Shown one piece after another: positions 1 to 6,490 of a stretch of 6,490 bases of DNA. The position numbers and the translations under genes were made by a program. The notes under the pieces were generated by a model that worked only from the letters and a program-made list of their open reading frames with translations, had not been told where the DNA came from and did no database searches. The number at the start of each line of letters is the position of its first letter. Position 1 is the stretch's first letter. This DNA comes from an uncultured Lachnospiraceae bacterium (GTDB taxonomy: Bacteria; Bacillota; Clostridia; Lachnospirales; Lachnospiraceae), in NCBI GenBank assembly GCA_902772565.1, contig CACYBJ010000097.1, positions 1-6,490 on the forward strand, read 5' to 3'.

Positions 1-1668
1 GCGGTATCTTTCGGCAGATGCCACACTCTGGCCCTCACTGACCTTTATATCTCTTGCGGCAGTGTCGGTGGCATGTCCGTCGAACCAAATTTCGCCGTAC
101 TCCGTATATTTAAGACGCTCCACTCTTGTGGGATCCTGATGAACGCATCCGTCCATGCAGTCAAAAAGCACAAGGGACGGCACGCTTACGGATGCATCTG
201 CCTCGGGATCGGCTTCGGAATCAAATTCCAGAGCAATAATCTCGCCACTCAGCTGCAGACCGTCAGACGCTGTCTTTTTGTAGTCTCCGAAGGAAATGAC
301 GCTTACTATGTTAAGGTCCAGAGACTTCTTCTTAATGTCATATTCGTCGGACTGGCGCATGTTGTAATTCTTATCTTCGTCGATAAGACCGATCATTATC
401 TTTACAAACTCCGGATCCAGCTGGGTTCCGGATGCCTTTAACATTTCTTCTCTTACGGTGCTCTGAGGAAGAATAACGCTGTAGCTCCGCTTGGAGGTCA
501 TGGCGTCGTAAACATCTGCCACGGCAACGATTCTGGCTATTTCGGGGATGTGCTTGCCTTTAAGTCCTTCGGGATAGCCGTTGCCGTCGTATCTTTCGTG
601 ATGATACTTGGCGCCGAGAGCCAGATACGGAAATTCATCGATAGCTTCAAGTATCTTGCCGCCCACTGCCGGGTGTTCCCTTGCAATATCCCTTTCTTCG
701 GAAGTAAGACCGGTCTTTTTGTTCAATATTCCGTCGGGAGTACCGATTTTGCCTATGTCATGAAGGAGAGCCGCATAGTAAACCTCGTCGCACTCGTCCT
801 CACTCTTACCGTATCTTTCCGCTATCTTGCGGGCGTACTTCGCCACGCGGCCGGAATGGCCCTGGGTATAAGCGTCTTTCGCGTCTATGGCCGTTGCCAG
901 GGCAGATGCGGTCTGGGTAAAGAGACTACGCATCTTCCGGCGTTCTTTTTTGAGATATTTCACTTCCAGATCGTTGGCCTTCTTCACCGTATCATTTACG
1001 TCCCAAAGAACGAAAACATAAAGGGTGACCGCCAGAAATACTATGGACATGTTGGTAAGCGAAAGCCCGTAGGTAAATATCTGAACTATGGCTGCGGCAA
1101 TGGGAAGGGAGCTGAAAAGCACTTCCGGAATCAGTATGCGCTTTCTGAAATTCTTCCGATGGAGCCAGATCACAACCAGCTGAATAAGGAGCACCAAAAC
1201 CGGCACCACATAACTGATAAGGAATCCCTTTCCTCTTACGTAGCGGTTTTTGGAATCAAACCTGTAATAGACTCCCGTGAACTGGGAAATCACAACCATT
1301 ATCTGCCCGAAGTAAATAAATGCTCTCGCAATCTTAAGTCCCAAAGGTGACCTGCCCTCTTCGGCAGATGCAAGAAGGTCGTCCAGATAAAGATTAAAGG
1401 CATGCATTACTGAAAGGCTTAGGAAGAACACAAAGAAGTTTGTGATTCTCACCATAATATAGCCCGTGTCGGTGGTATTGCCTCTGAAAATATAGGCATA
1501 TCTGTCCGCCACAAGAAGCAGTCCCGAGCACAGTTCCATGTACAGAAGGGTGAACTTCCTCTTTTTGGGCAAAGTATTAGTAATCGCCACAAACACAGCC
1601 ACTGTAAAGCATATGCCTGATAGCGCTAACATAATACTAAGTTGGTGAAGTCTTAAAAACTCAGCCAT
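1..1668 (-). CDS. Seven-helix membrane HD-GYP phosphodiesterase with unidentified C-terminal extension (3' end truncated by window)
   Basis: Probable membrane-bound cyclic di-GMP phosphodiesterase; 556 residues are visible and the frame is still open at the left edge. Seven hydrophobic segments lie at about residues 8-32, 39-61, 71-95, 114-134, 148-169, 177-199 and 205-222, resembling the seven-helix N-terminal input region found on Firmicute kinases and GGDEF/HD-GYP proteins. A short charged, probably coiled, linker (about 223-245) leads to an HD-GYP domain (about 250-435). Visible metal-site residues are H271, H303-D304 in HDIGKIG, H332, H356-H357 in HHERYDGNGYP (the GYP signature) and D385 in VADVYDAMT; GTQLDP follows at 414-419. 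All core ligands are present, so I expect activity. From about residue 440 an acidic region follows (SFGDY, LVLFDCMDGC, EYGEIWFDGH) that I do not recognise. The ATG start lies 12 bp after the kinase stop, with a GGAG seven bases upstream, so it is probably co-transcribed and last of the three. The seven-helix family assignment is inferred from hydrophobicity; the HD-GYP call is near certain. Confidence 0.93.
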   Translation of the reverse strand, partial: MAEFLRLHQLSIMLALSGICFTVAVFVAITNTLPKKRKFTLLYMELCSGLLLVADRYAYIFRGNTTDTGYIMVRITNFFVFFLSLSVMHAFNLYLDDLLASAEEGRSPLGLKIARAFIYFGQIMVVISQFTGVYYRFDSKNRYVRGKGFLISYVVPVLVLLIQLVVIWLHRKNFRKRILIPEVLFSSLPIAAAIVQIFTYGLSLTNMSIVFLAVTLYVFVLWDVNDTVKKANDLEVKYLKKERRKMRSLFTQTASALATAIDAKDAYTQGHSGRVAKYARKIAERYGKSEDECDEVYYAALLHDIGKIGTPDGILNKKTGLTSEERDIAREHPAVGGKILEAIDEFPYLALGAKYHHERYDGNGYPEGLKGKHIPEIARIVAVADVYDAMTSKRSYSVILPQSTVREEMLKASGTQLDPEFVKIMIGLIDEDKNYNMRQSDEYDIKKKSLDLNIVSVISFGDYKKTASDGLQLSGEIIALEFDSEADPEADASVSVPSLVLFDCMDGCVHQDPTRVERLKYTEYGEIWFDGHATDTAARDIKVSEGQSVASAERYR

Positions 1669-1675
1669 GCCTTTA

Positions 1676-1679
1676 CTCC
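1676..1679 (-). promoter_or_regulatory. Ribosome binding site of the seven-helix HD-GYP gene
   Basis: GGAG on the minus strand lies seven bases before the ATG at 1668-1666, inside the 12-bp gap after the kinase stop codon. It fixes the start of the downstream gene. Its closeness to the stop suggests that ribosomes finishing the kinase could re-initiate here (translational coupling, inferred). Confidence 0.75.
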
Positions 1680-1680
1680 G

Positions 1681-4600
1681 TTACTTAAGCATCATTTCCT
1701 CGGGAAGATGCTTCATAATAGTTTTCTCGAGCATTACGGTATCTATCGGTTTTGTAAGATAGCCGTTAAAGCCCTTTGATACGTAGAATTCCTCGCCGCC
1801 TGCGGTGGTGTTGGCCGTGAGGGCATAAACCGGAAGGTCCGGATAGGACTCACGAATGTGTTTGATGGTTTCTATGCCGTCCATGCCGGGCATCATGTGA
1901 TCCAGGAATACAACGTCAAATCTGCTGTATTTAAGCTTCTCAAGACACTCCGGACCGCTTTCGGCGGTGGTGATGAAAATCTTGGTAGGCTTAAGAAGTC
2001 CCCTGATAACGCTAAGGTTCATAGGCTCGTCGTCCACCACGAGAATGTCTGCATCCGGCGCTATAAACTGAGGCTTATAGGATCCTCTGGCGCTGATGTC
2101 CTCTTTAATATTAAACCTGCCCACAGGTGTGGGATCCACTATTTTCTGGTCAATAATCAGAGAGAACTCGGAACCCTGACCGTAAATGCTTTCGCAGGTA
2201 AGTTTTCCGCCCATAAGTTCGGAATACTGTCTGGAAATATCAAGTCCCAGACCGGTTCCCTTAATAGCTGTATTCTTCTCCTGATCGAACCTTTCGTAGG
2301 CTGTAAAGATCTTGTCCAGATCTTCTTCTTTTATGCCCATGCCCGTGTCTCTTACGGAGAATTCAAGGGTACATGTGCTTTCGCCTATTTTAGATGTAAT
2401 CACGGAGAAAGTAACGGTGCCGGCTTCGGTATACTTGGCAGCGTTGGAAAGCAGATTCATAACTATCTGCCTTATTTTGTTCATGTCGCCGTACAAACGT
2501 CTCGGAAGATCGTCGGATACCTTAACAACAAAGTCAAGATCGTGCTCTTTTATGAGAGGTTCTGTCATTCCTGCCAGGTTTCTGATGAATTCCGCCGGGT
2601 CGTACTCGTTCTCGGAGAGACGCATCTCGCCGGTTTCTATCTTTGAAATATCGAAAAGGTCGTCCACCAGACCCAGAAGTGATTCAGATGCGATCTTAAT
2701 ATCGTGTGCGTGTCCCAGTACCGTCCTGCAGTACTCCTCGGGTACATTGGCCGTATCCTCCCGGAGTATCATCTCGTCAACACCCATAATGGTACTGATA
2801 GGTGTTCTGATTTCGTGGGACATGTTGGCAAGGAATCTGGCCTTGGCTTCGTTGGCCTTTTCCGCCTCGTCCTTGGCAAGACGAATCTGCCTGTACTGGC
2901 TCTTTACGATTGTGCCTACCATTACTCGCCATACGATGAAACCTACTACAAGGGCAAGGAGAGCTGCAAAGAGCACTCGAACCGCCACTATCTCAAGGAG
3001 TTTCGGCTTCTTTACGATAGTATAGGTCATCTCCTGATAAACCGTACCCGTAGCCGGGCTTATTATCTGGATATGAAGTTTATAGGTTCCGTAAGGAAGC
3101 TCCGTGTATTCAAGGCTTCCCAGGTCCTTCTGGGTGGCTGTAAGACCTGTATCGTCAAGGCCCTCCAGGTACATATGAACCGTAGGATTGGCCATGGTAT
3201 AGTCAAGTATTGCGGCAGATATCTGAAGTCTTCCGCTTCCCGCCGGCAGAGTGTACTTTCCGGAAGAATCCGGAGTCACCGCCTTGCCGCCGAAGGTAAG
3301 GGAACGTATGCCCAGAATAATGTCGGATCTGGTCTCGTAATAGCCCTGAAGGCTGAACTTGCACACGCCGGTACGGCCGCAAAGGTAGAGATTGCCTTCG
3401 TCGTCCACCGCACTGTAGGCATTACCCGTAGGAACCACAGGAAGGCCGTTGGCTATGGTATAGAGGCGGTAATCGTCAACCTTGTTATTAAGGACTTTGT
3501 CGGAATCCACATTGTAAAGGCCGTAGGAAGATACTATCCACAGTGTATCGTCATCGGCATAGTAAATATCAAAATTGTTAGTATATGGGAAGGTGGTTAC
3601 ATTCTTAATGAGACCATCCTTCATGTACTCAAGAGAGTTGGATGTGATGATCCAGAACACGCCTCTCTCTTCGTCTTTTTTGATTCTCATGACAACGTCG
3701 CTGGTAAGCCCTTCTTCACGGCCCAGAGGCATAACCTTGCTTCCGTCGATTATATACATGCCGCCGCCGTCGGAGCCGGCAAGAATTTCGCCGTTATCAC
3801 CTTCCACCACCGTAAGAATGGTAAGGTTCATAAGGCCGTCGCTGTCATCAATATTGCGGACCACTTCGCCGTCTTTAATAACGGAGATACCGTGGTTTGT
3901 ACCTACTGCAATGCTGCCGTCGGAGAATTCCTCTATGCATCTGACGCCGTTATCTGAAAGCCCCGTTTCTTCGTTGTAGACGATTATTTCCTCATCCGGG
4001 GTGTAGCAAAGGAGACCCTTGCCGTTGTTGTAACAGCCTATCCAGAGATTATTCTTTGAATCCTTGATAATACAGCGGATACGTGTTTCGCCGATGTAGT
4101 CCGTCAGTTCATCGTTAATATAGGCGTTCGGAAGCTGTATAATGTCCAGTCCCCTGTCCGTTCCGGCATAAACGCATCCGTCCCTGACAGCCGTACTGTT
4201 GACAACTTCCGGCTCCAGATCGACCAAAGAAGTAATGTCCGAAAAGGATGAACTTACGATTTTCATGACACCCTGTCTTGAAGAAGCAAGCCAGAGATTG
4301 CCCTGGTAATCGGAGGTGATCATCTCAATGGAGTTTTTCATGGGAATATTGGTGAGCTGTTCGAAGTAACCTTCTTCGCTTATCCAGCCTGCACCCGAAT
4401 CGGAGCAAACCCAGATTTTATCGCACTCGTAGGAAATATAGGTACATCTTTCAAGAGGATATATTCCTATTTCCTCATACTTGTGGGTATCTTCTCCGAA
4501 AACACCGTGATATACGTATTCGGACTCGCTTCCGATGTAAACCTTGTCACTGTTTAAGGGGTCGGGATAAATGGCTGTTACGGGACTGTCCGTGTCAAAG

Positions 4601-5289
4601 GCGTCCATGAAGGATGTTACTTTGCCATTTTCAATGCAGAAAGCGTTTCCGTCTTTGGTATTGCCGTATATCTTGCCCTTAACCTCGGGACAGAGTCTGG
4701 TAATGCTCCGGTTTTTAAGGCGCTCATCCTCAAAAAGAGTCACTTCATACTTATCATTAATCGTAACTATGCCGCCTGCGGTGCCGACCCACATGGTACC
4801 GTCGGAAGCCTCGGAAAATGTACGTACCGAAGATGAAGGCAGACCCTCTTTGTAGGTGATATGGGTTCTCTTATCCTTGTCGATAACAACTATGCCGTTA
4901 TCGTTGGTGGCAACCCATATTCTGCCCTTTGTATCCTCATACATGCTTCGGCCGTTGGTGAGTCCGCTGCCGGAATCAAGCCTTTCGAAATCATCACCGT
5001 CATACTTGATGATTCCGCTGTATCCGCCGATAAGAATATAGCCTTCGGAAGTGGAAAGTATGCAGTTGGCATCGGAGGTAGGAAGTCCGTTGGTTCCGTC
5101 GTAAAGCACGGCGGTGCTGCCCTTTCCCTCAATCTGGCCCGTAACTGCGTATCCGCCGCCTATGTGACGGAAATCGTCGGATTCTTCCTCTTCGGCAGAT
5201 GCAAACATAAGCGCCGTTGCCGAAAGGGATAAGGCCAGGGCAAATGCCGCTGCCGAACGGGATAACTTTTTAAATTTTTCAAATCTCAT
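1681..5289 (-). CDS. Hybrid sensor histidine kinase with double Reg_prop propeller, Y_Y_Y domain and C-terminal receiver
   Basis: Membrane sensor kinase that should read an extracytoplasmic ligand and autophosphorylate inside the cell; 1202 residues from the chosen start. A signal peptide spans residues 1-32 (MRFEKFKK, hydrophobic core, ASA cleavage site before EEEE). Fourteen propeller strands such as IWVATNDNG, MWVGTAGG, LWLASSRQG and LWIGCYNNG recur roughly every 40 residues (about 85 to 645), matching two seven-bladed Reg_prop propellers. A Y_Y_Y-type domain (about 676-764, with YLEGLDD and LPYGTYKL) precedes one membrane helix (about 767-789). HisKA has phospho-acceptor H825 in NMSHEIRTP. 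The HATPase has N-box N949, D981 in DTGMG and GTGLGL at 1011-1016. The receiver (about 1080-1195) has D1086-D1087, phospho-acceptor D1130 in LDHMMPGMDG, T1158 and K1180. Unlike the Bacteroidetes hybrid regulators with the same sensor, it ends after the receiver with no AraC-type DNA-binding domain. An ATG 11 codons upstream (5322) is possible, but it lacks a ribosome binding site and spoils the signal peptide. The ligand and the downstream partner are unknown. Confidence 0.96.
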   Translation of the reverse strand: MRFEKFKKLSRSAAAFALALSLSATALMFASAEEEESDDFRHIGGGYAVTGQIEGKGSTAVLYDGTNGLPTSDANCILSTSEGYILIGGYSGIIKYDGDDFERLDSGSGLTNGRSMYEDTKGRIWVATNDNGIVVIDKDKRTHITYKEGLPSSSVRTFSEASDGTMWVGTAGGIVTINDKYEVTLFEDERLKNRSITRLCPEVKGKIYGNTKDGNAFCIENGKVTSFMDAFDTDSPVTAIYPDPLNSDKVYIGSESEYVYHGVFGEDTHKYEEIGIYPLERCTYISYECDKIWVCSDSGAGWISEEGYFEQLTNIPMKNSIEMITSDYQGNLWLASSRQGVMKIVSSSFSDITSLVDLEPEVVNSTAVRDGCVYAGTDRGLDIIQLPNAYINDELTDYIGETRIRCIIKDSKNNLWIGCYNNGKGLLCYTPDEEIIVYNEETGLSDNGVRCIEEFSDGSIAVGTNHGISVIKDGEVVRNIDDSDGLMNLTILTVVEGDNGEILAGSDGGGMYIIDGSKVMPLGREEGLTSDVVMRIKKDEERGVFWIITSNSLEYMKDGLIKNVTTFPYTNNFDIYYADDDTLWIVSSYGLYNVDSDKVLNNKVDDYRLYTIANGLPVVPTGNAYSAVDDEGNLYLCGRTGVCKFSLQGYYETRSDIILGIRSLTFGGKAVTPDSSGKYTLPAGSGRLQISAAILDYTMANPTVHMYLEGLDDTGLTATQKDLGSLEYTELPYGTYKLHIQIISPATGTVYQEMTYTIVKKPKLLEIVAVRVLFAALLALVVGFIVWRVMVGTIVKSQYRQIRLAKDEAEKANEAKARFLANMSHEIRTPISTIMGVDEMILREDTANVPEEYCRTVLGHAHDIKIASESLLGLVDDLFDISKIETGEMRLSENEYDPAEFIRNLAGMTEPLIKEHDLDFVVKVSDDLPRRLYGDMNKIRQIVMNLLSNAAKYTEAGTVTFSVITSKIGESTCTLEFSVRDTGMGIKEEDLDKIFTAYERFDQEKNTAIKGTGLGLDISRQYSELMGGKLTCESIYGQGSEFSLIIDQKIVDPTPVGRFNIKEDISARGSYKPQFIAPDADILVVDDEPMNLSVIRGLLKPTKIFITTAESGPECLEKLKYSRFDVVFLDHMMPGMDGIETIKHIRESYPDLPVYALTANTTAGGEEFYVSKGFNGYLTKPIDTVMLEKTIMKHLPEEMMLK

Positions 5290-5347
5290 CCGGCACCTCC
5301 TGCCTTGCTTGCTCGTTAACATATTCGCTGACTGATTGATAATCGCT
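5290..5347 (-). other. Short gap between the upstream HD-GYP gene and the hybrid kinase
   Basis: These 58 bp hold the kinase's ribosome binding site and nothing else I can support. There is no GC-rich hairpin followed by a T run that would act as a terminator, and no convincing pair of promoter hexamers: the best -10-like string, TATGTT, lacks a well-spaced -35 partner. Read-through from the upstream gene is therefore the simplest reading. Confidence 0.55.
5294..5301 (-). promoter_or_regulatory. Strong ribosome binding site deciding the start of the hybrid kinase
   Basis: AGGAGGTG on the minus strand is a near-perfect Shine-Dalgarno sequence, with six bases between AGGAGG and the ATG at 5289-5287. 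The alternative ATG at 5322-5320 has no purine-rich sequence before it. The site lies inside the longer reading frame, so automated calls that take the longest frame would place the start 11 codons too early. Confidence 0.85.
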
Positions 5348-6490
5348 TTACGCGTTCTGAAACTTTTTAAGAACCTTCTTTACTTCGTCAAGGTTTTCCA
5401 TGAATACTTCTACACACTTGGGATCGAACTGAGTGCCCGAACCCTCCTGCAGAATAGCCAGAGCCTTCTCCAACGGGAAAGCCGGCTTATAAACTCGGGG
5501 TGATGTGAGGGCGTCGAAAACATCTGCCACAGCCATAACTCTTGCGGCAAGAGGGATAACTTCGCCGTGAAGTTTCTCCGGATATCCCCTTCCGTCCCAT
5601 CTTTCGTGATGGTAGGCGGCCATGTTCCGGGCTTCCTTAAGGTAGCTTTCACCCTGGACGGTACTGATGGCATCTTCCAGAATGTGCTTGCCCGCCGTGG
5701 TATGGGTCTTCATGATCTCGTACTCTTCGTCGGTAAGTTTGCCCGGCTTGTTAAGTATGGTATCGGATACATTGATCTTGCCCACATCATGAAGAGGAGC
5801 CGACATTTCAACGTCCGCAATATATTTGTCATTAAGCTTTTCGGGATAGTAGCCCTTACGCTTAAGTCCTTCAAGAATTATCCGTACGTAGGCTGCGGTC
5901 TTCTGTACATGGGCTCCCGTATCGGAGTCGCGGCTTTCAACCATGTTGGCCATGGTGACAATGAGACCGTTCTGCATTTTTTCGTTGGCCCGGGCAAAGT
6001 AGCGGATACGCCTTGTCTGCTCCGCATTGTTTACGGCCATTCGGCAGATGGCATCGTACAACTGCTCCACCTCGTCGCCGGTGTTGATATCCAGGGCCTT
6101 TAATTTGCCTACATTTTTGTCCATTTCATCCTGGTCCAGATCCTCAAAGGAAAGATCCTCTGCCGCACGCACCATACTCTTGATTGGGTATACCAGTCTC
6201 ATTCTGGAAATCCAGATACTGAATATTACCACCACCAGGAAGAATCCGGAGAAAATAAGGAGAATCTTAACGATGTACTCCTTTACATAGCCGGAGAAGT
6301 AAACCAGAGAAATATCCGCACCCGTATAGCATACGGTTCTGCCTTCGTCGTTCTTTACGGGACAGTAGATTGTAAGGAGCCATCCGAACACACCGTCGGA
6401 TTCCACGGCCTTTATTTCATTGCCGGCTATCAGCTCGTCCTTAAACTCTTCGAACTCCACATCGAAAGGAACTACCTCACCGGGCTCGTA
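5348..6490 (-). CDS. Membrane HD-GYP phosphodiesterase with extracytoplasmic (Cache-like) sensor tail and HAMP linker (5' end truncated by window)
   Basis: Probable cyclic di-GMP phosphodiesterase controlled by an external sensor. The frame is open to the right edge, so the 380 visible residues are the C-terminal part and the true start is outside the window. Residues 1 to about 70 (with GWLLTIYCPVKND, CYTGADISL) look like the last strands of a Cache-type extracytoplasmic domain. One membrane helix follows (about 74-94), then a HAMP-like linker (about 95-155) with YPIKSM and TGDEVEQLYDA, whose connector between the two helices is longer than usual. The HD-GYP domain (about 170-365) shows D190 and H194 in DTGAH, H234-D235 in HDVGKI, H263, H294-H295 in HHERWDGRGYP, D323 in VADVFDALT and GTQFDP near the end. 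All core metal ligands are intact. It appears to be the first visible gene of a three-gene run, ending 58 bp before the hybrid kinase. Its input differs from the other HD-GYP protein here, so the two probably answer different signals. Cache is an inference from a fragment; HD-GYP and HAMP are clear. Confidence 0.94.
   Translation of the reverse strand, partial: YEPGEVVPFDVEFEEFKDELIAGNEIKAVESDGVFGWLLTIYCPVKNDEGRTVCYTGADISLVYFSGYVKEYIVKILLIFSGFFLVVVIFSIWISRMRLVYPIKSMVRAAEDLSFEDLDQDEMDKNVGKLKALDINTGDEVEQLYDAICRMAVNNAEQTRRIRYFARANEKMQNGLIVTMANMVESRDSDTGAHVQKTAAYVRIILEGLKRKGYYPEKLNDKYIADVEMSAPLHDVGKINVSDTILNKPGKLTDEEYEIMKTHTTAGKHILEDAISTVQGESYLKEARNMAAYHHERWDGRGYPEKLHGEVIPLAARVMAVADVFDALTSPRVYKPAFPLEKALAILQEGSGTQFDPKCVEVFMENLDEVKKVLKKFQNA

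Noticed and set aside
550..1350. Plus-strand open frame of 266 codons opposite the seven-helix HD-GYP gene
   Set aside because: It is antisense to a clear HD-GYP and seven-helix coding frame, has no recognisable domain, and its composition is that of a reversed coding sequence.
1669..1680. Possible terminator or promoter between the kinase and the seven-helix gene
   Set aside because: The gap is only 12 bp and is used up by the ribosome binding site.
1858..3025. Plus-strand frames at 1858-2646 and 2312-3025
   Set aside because: They overlap each other and are both antisense to the HisKA/HATPase/receiver region, whose catalytic motifs are unambiguous.
2704..3957. Plus-strand open frame of 417 codons opposite the hybrid kinase
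   Set aside because: Although long, it lies wholly antisense to the propeller, Y_Y_Y and kinase coding region. It shows no family motif or ribosome binding site, and long antisense frames are common opposite genes with this codon use.
5290..5302. Small inverted repeat GGCA-GGAGG-TGCC around the kinase ribosome binding site
   Set aside because: A four-base-pair stem is too short to support as a regulatory hairpin, and such matches arise easily by chance.
4890..5673. Minus-strand frames at 4890-5132 and 5410-5673
   Set aside because: They sit in other frames of the same strand inside the hybrid kinase and HD-GYP genes and contain no recognisable motif.
5348..6460. GTG at 6458-6460 as the start of the right-hand HD-GYP gene
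   Set aside because: The frame stays open for ten more codons to the window edge, no well-placed ribosome binding site precedes the GTG, and starting there would leave only a fragment of the extracytoplasmic domain and no first membrane helix.

Overview
All three coding regions in this window lie on the minus strand, so they are transcribed from right to left. The base composition looks like the upper 40s in percent G+C (estimated, not counted). Codon use looks uniform throughout, with frequent GGA for Gly and AGA/AGG for Arg. Strong AGGAGG-type ribosome binding sites, the seven-helix plus HD-GYP architecture, and the style of hybrid kinase suggest an anaerobic Firmicute of the Lachnospiraceae (Butyrivibrio-like). 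This taxonomic guess rests on recall of protein style, not on a search.

Layout in the direction of transcription. (1) 6490 to 5348: the C-terminal 380 residues of a membrane HD-GYP phosphodiesterase, made of the tail of an extracytoplasmic sensor, one membrane helix, a HAMP linker and an HD-GYP domain. Its start lies beyond the right edge. (2) After a 58-bp gap, 5289 to 1681: a complete, secreted-then-anchored hybrid histidine kinase of 1202 residues. It has a signal peptide, fourteen propeller blades, a Y_Y_Y domain, one membrane helix, HisKA, HATPase and a terminal receiver. (3) After a 12-bp gap, 1668 to the left edge: the first 556 residues of a seven-helix membrane HD-GYP protein. It carries an unidentified C-terminal extension that runs off the window.

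The tight spacing, the shared strand and the absence of any visible terminator suggest one operon. HD-GYP domains typically hydrolyse cyclic di-GMP, and propeller hybrid kinases sense ligands outside the membrane, often carbohydrate-derived in Bacteroidetes. A plausible reading is a signalling module in which an external cue read by the kinase is coupled to cyclic di-GMP breakdown by two separately gated phosphodiesterases. No DNA-binding output domain, Hpt domain or GGDEF cyclase is visible, so the link between the kinase's receiver and any output is unknown. I found no RNA genes, mobile elements, CRISPR arrays or long repeats.
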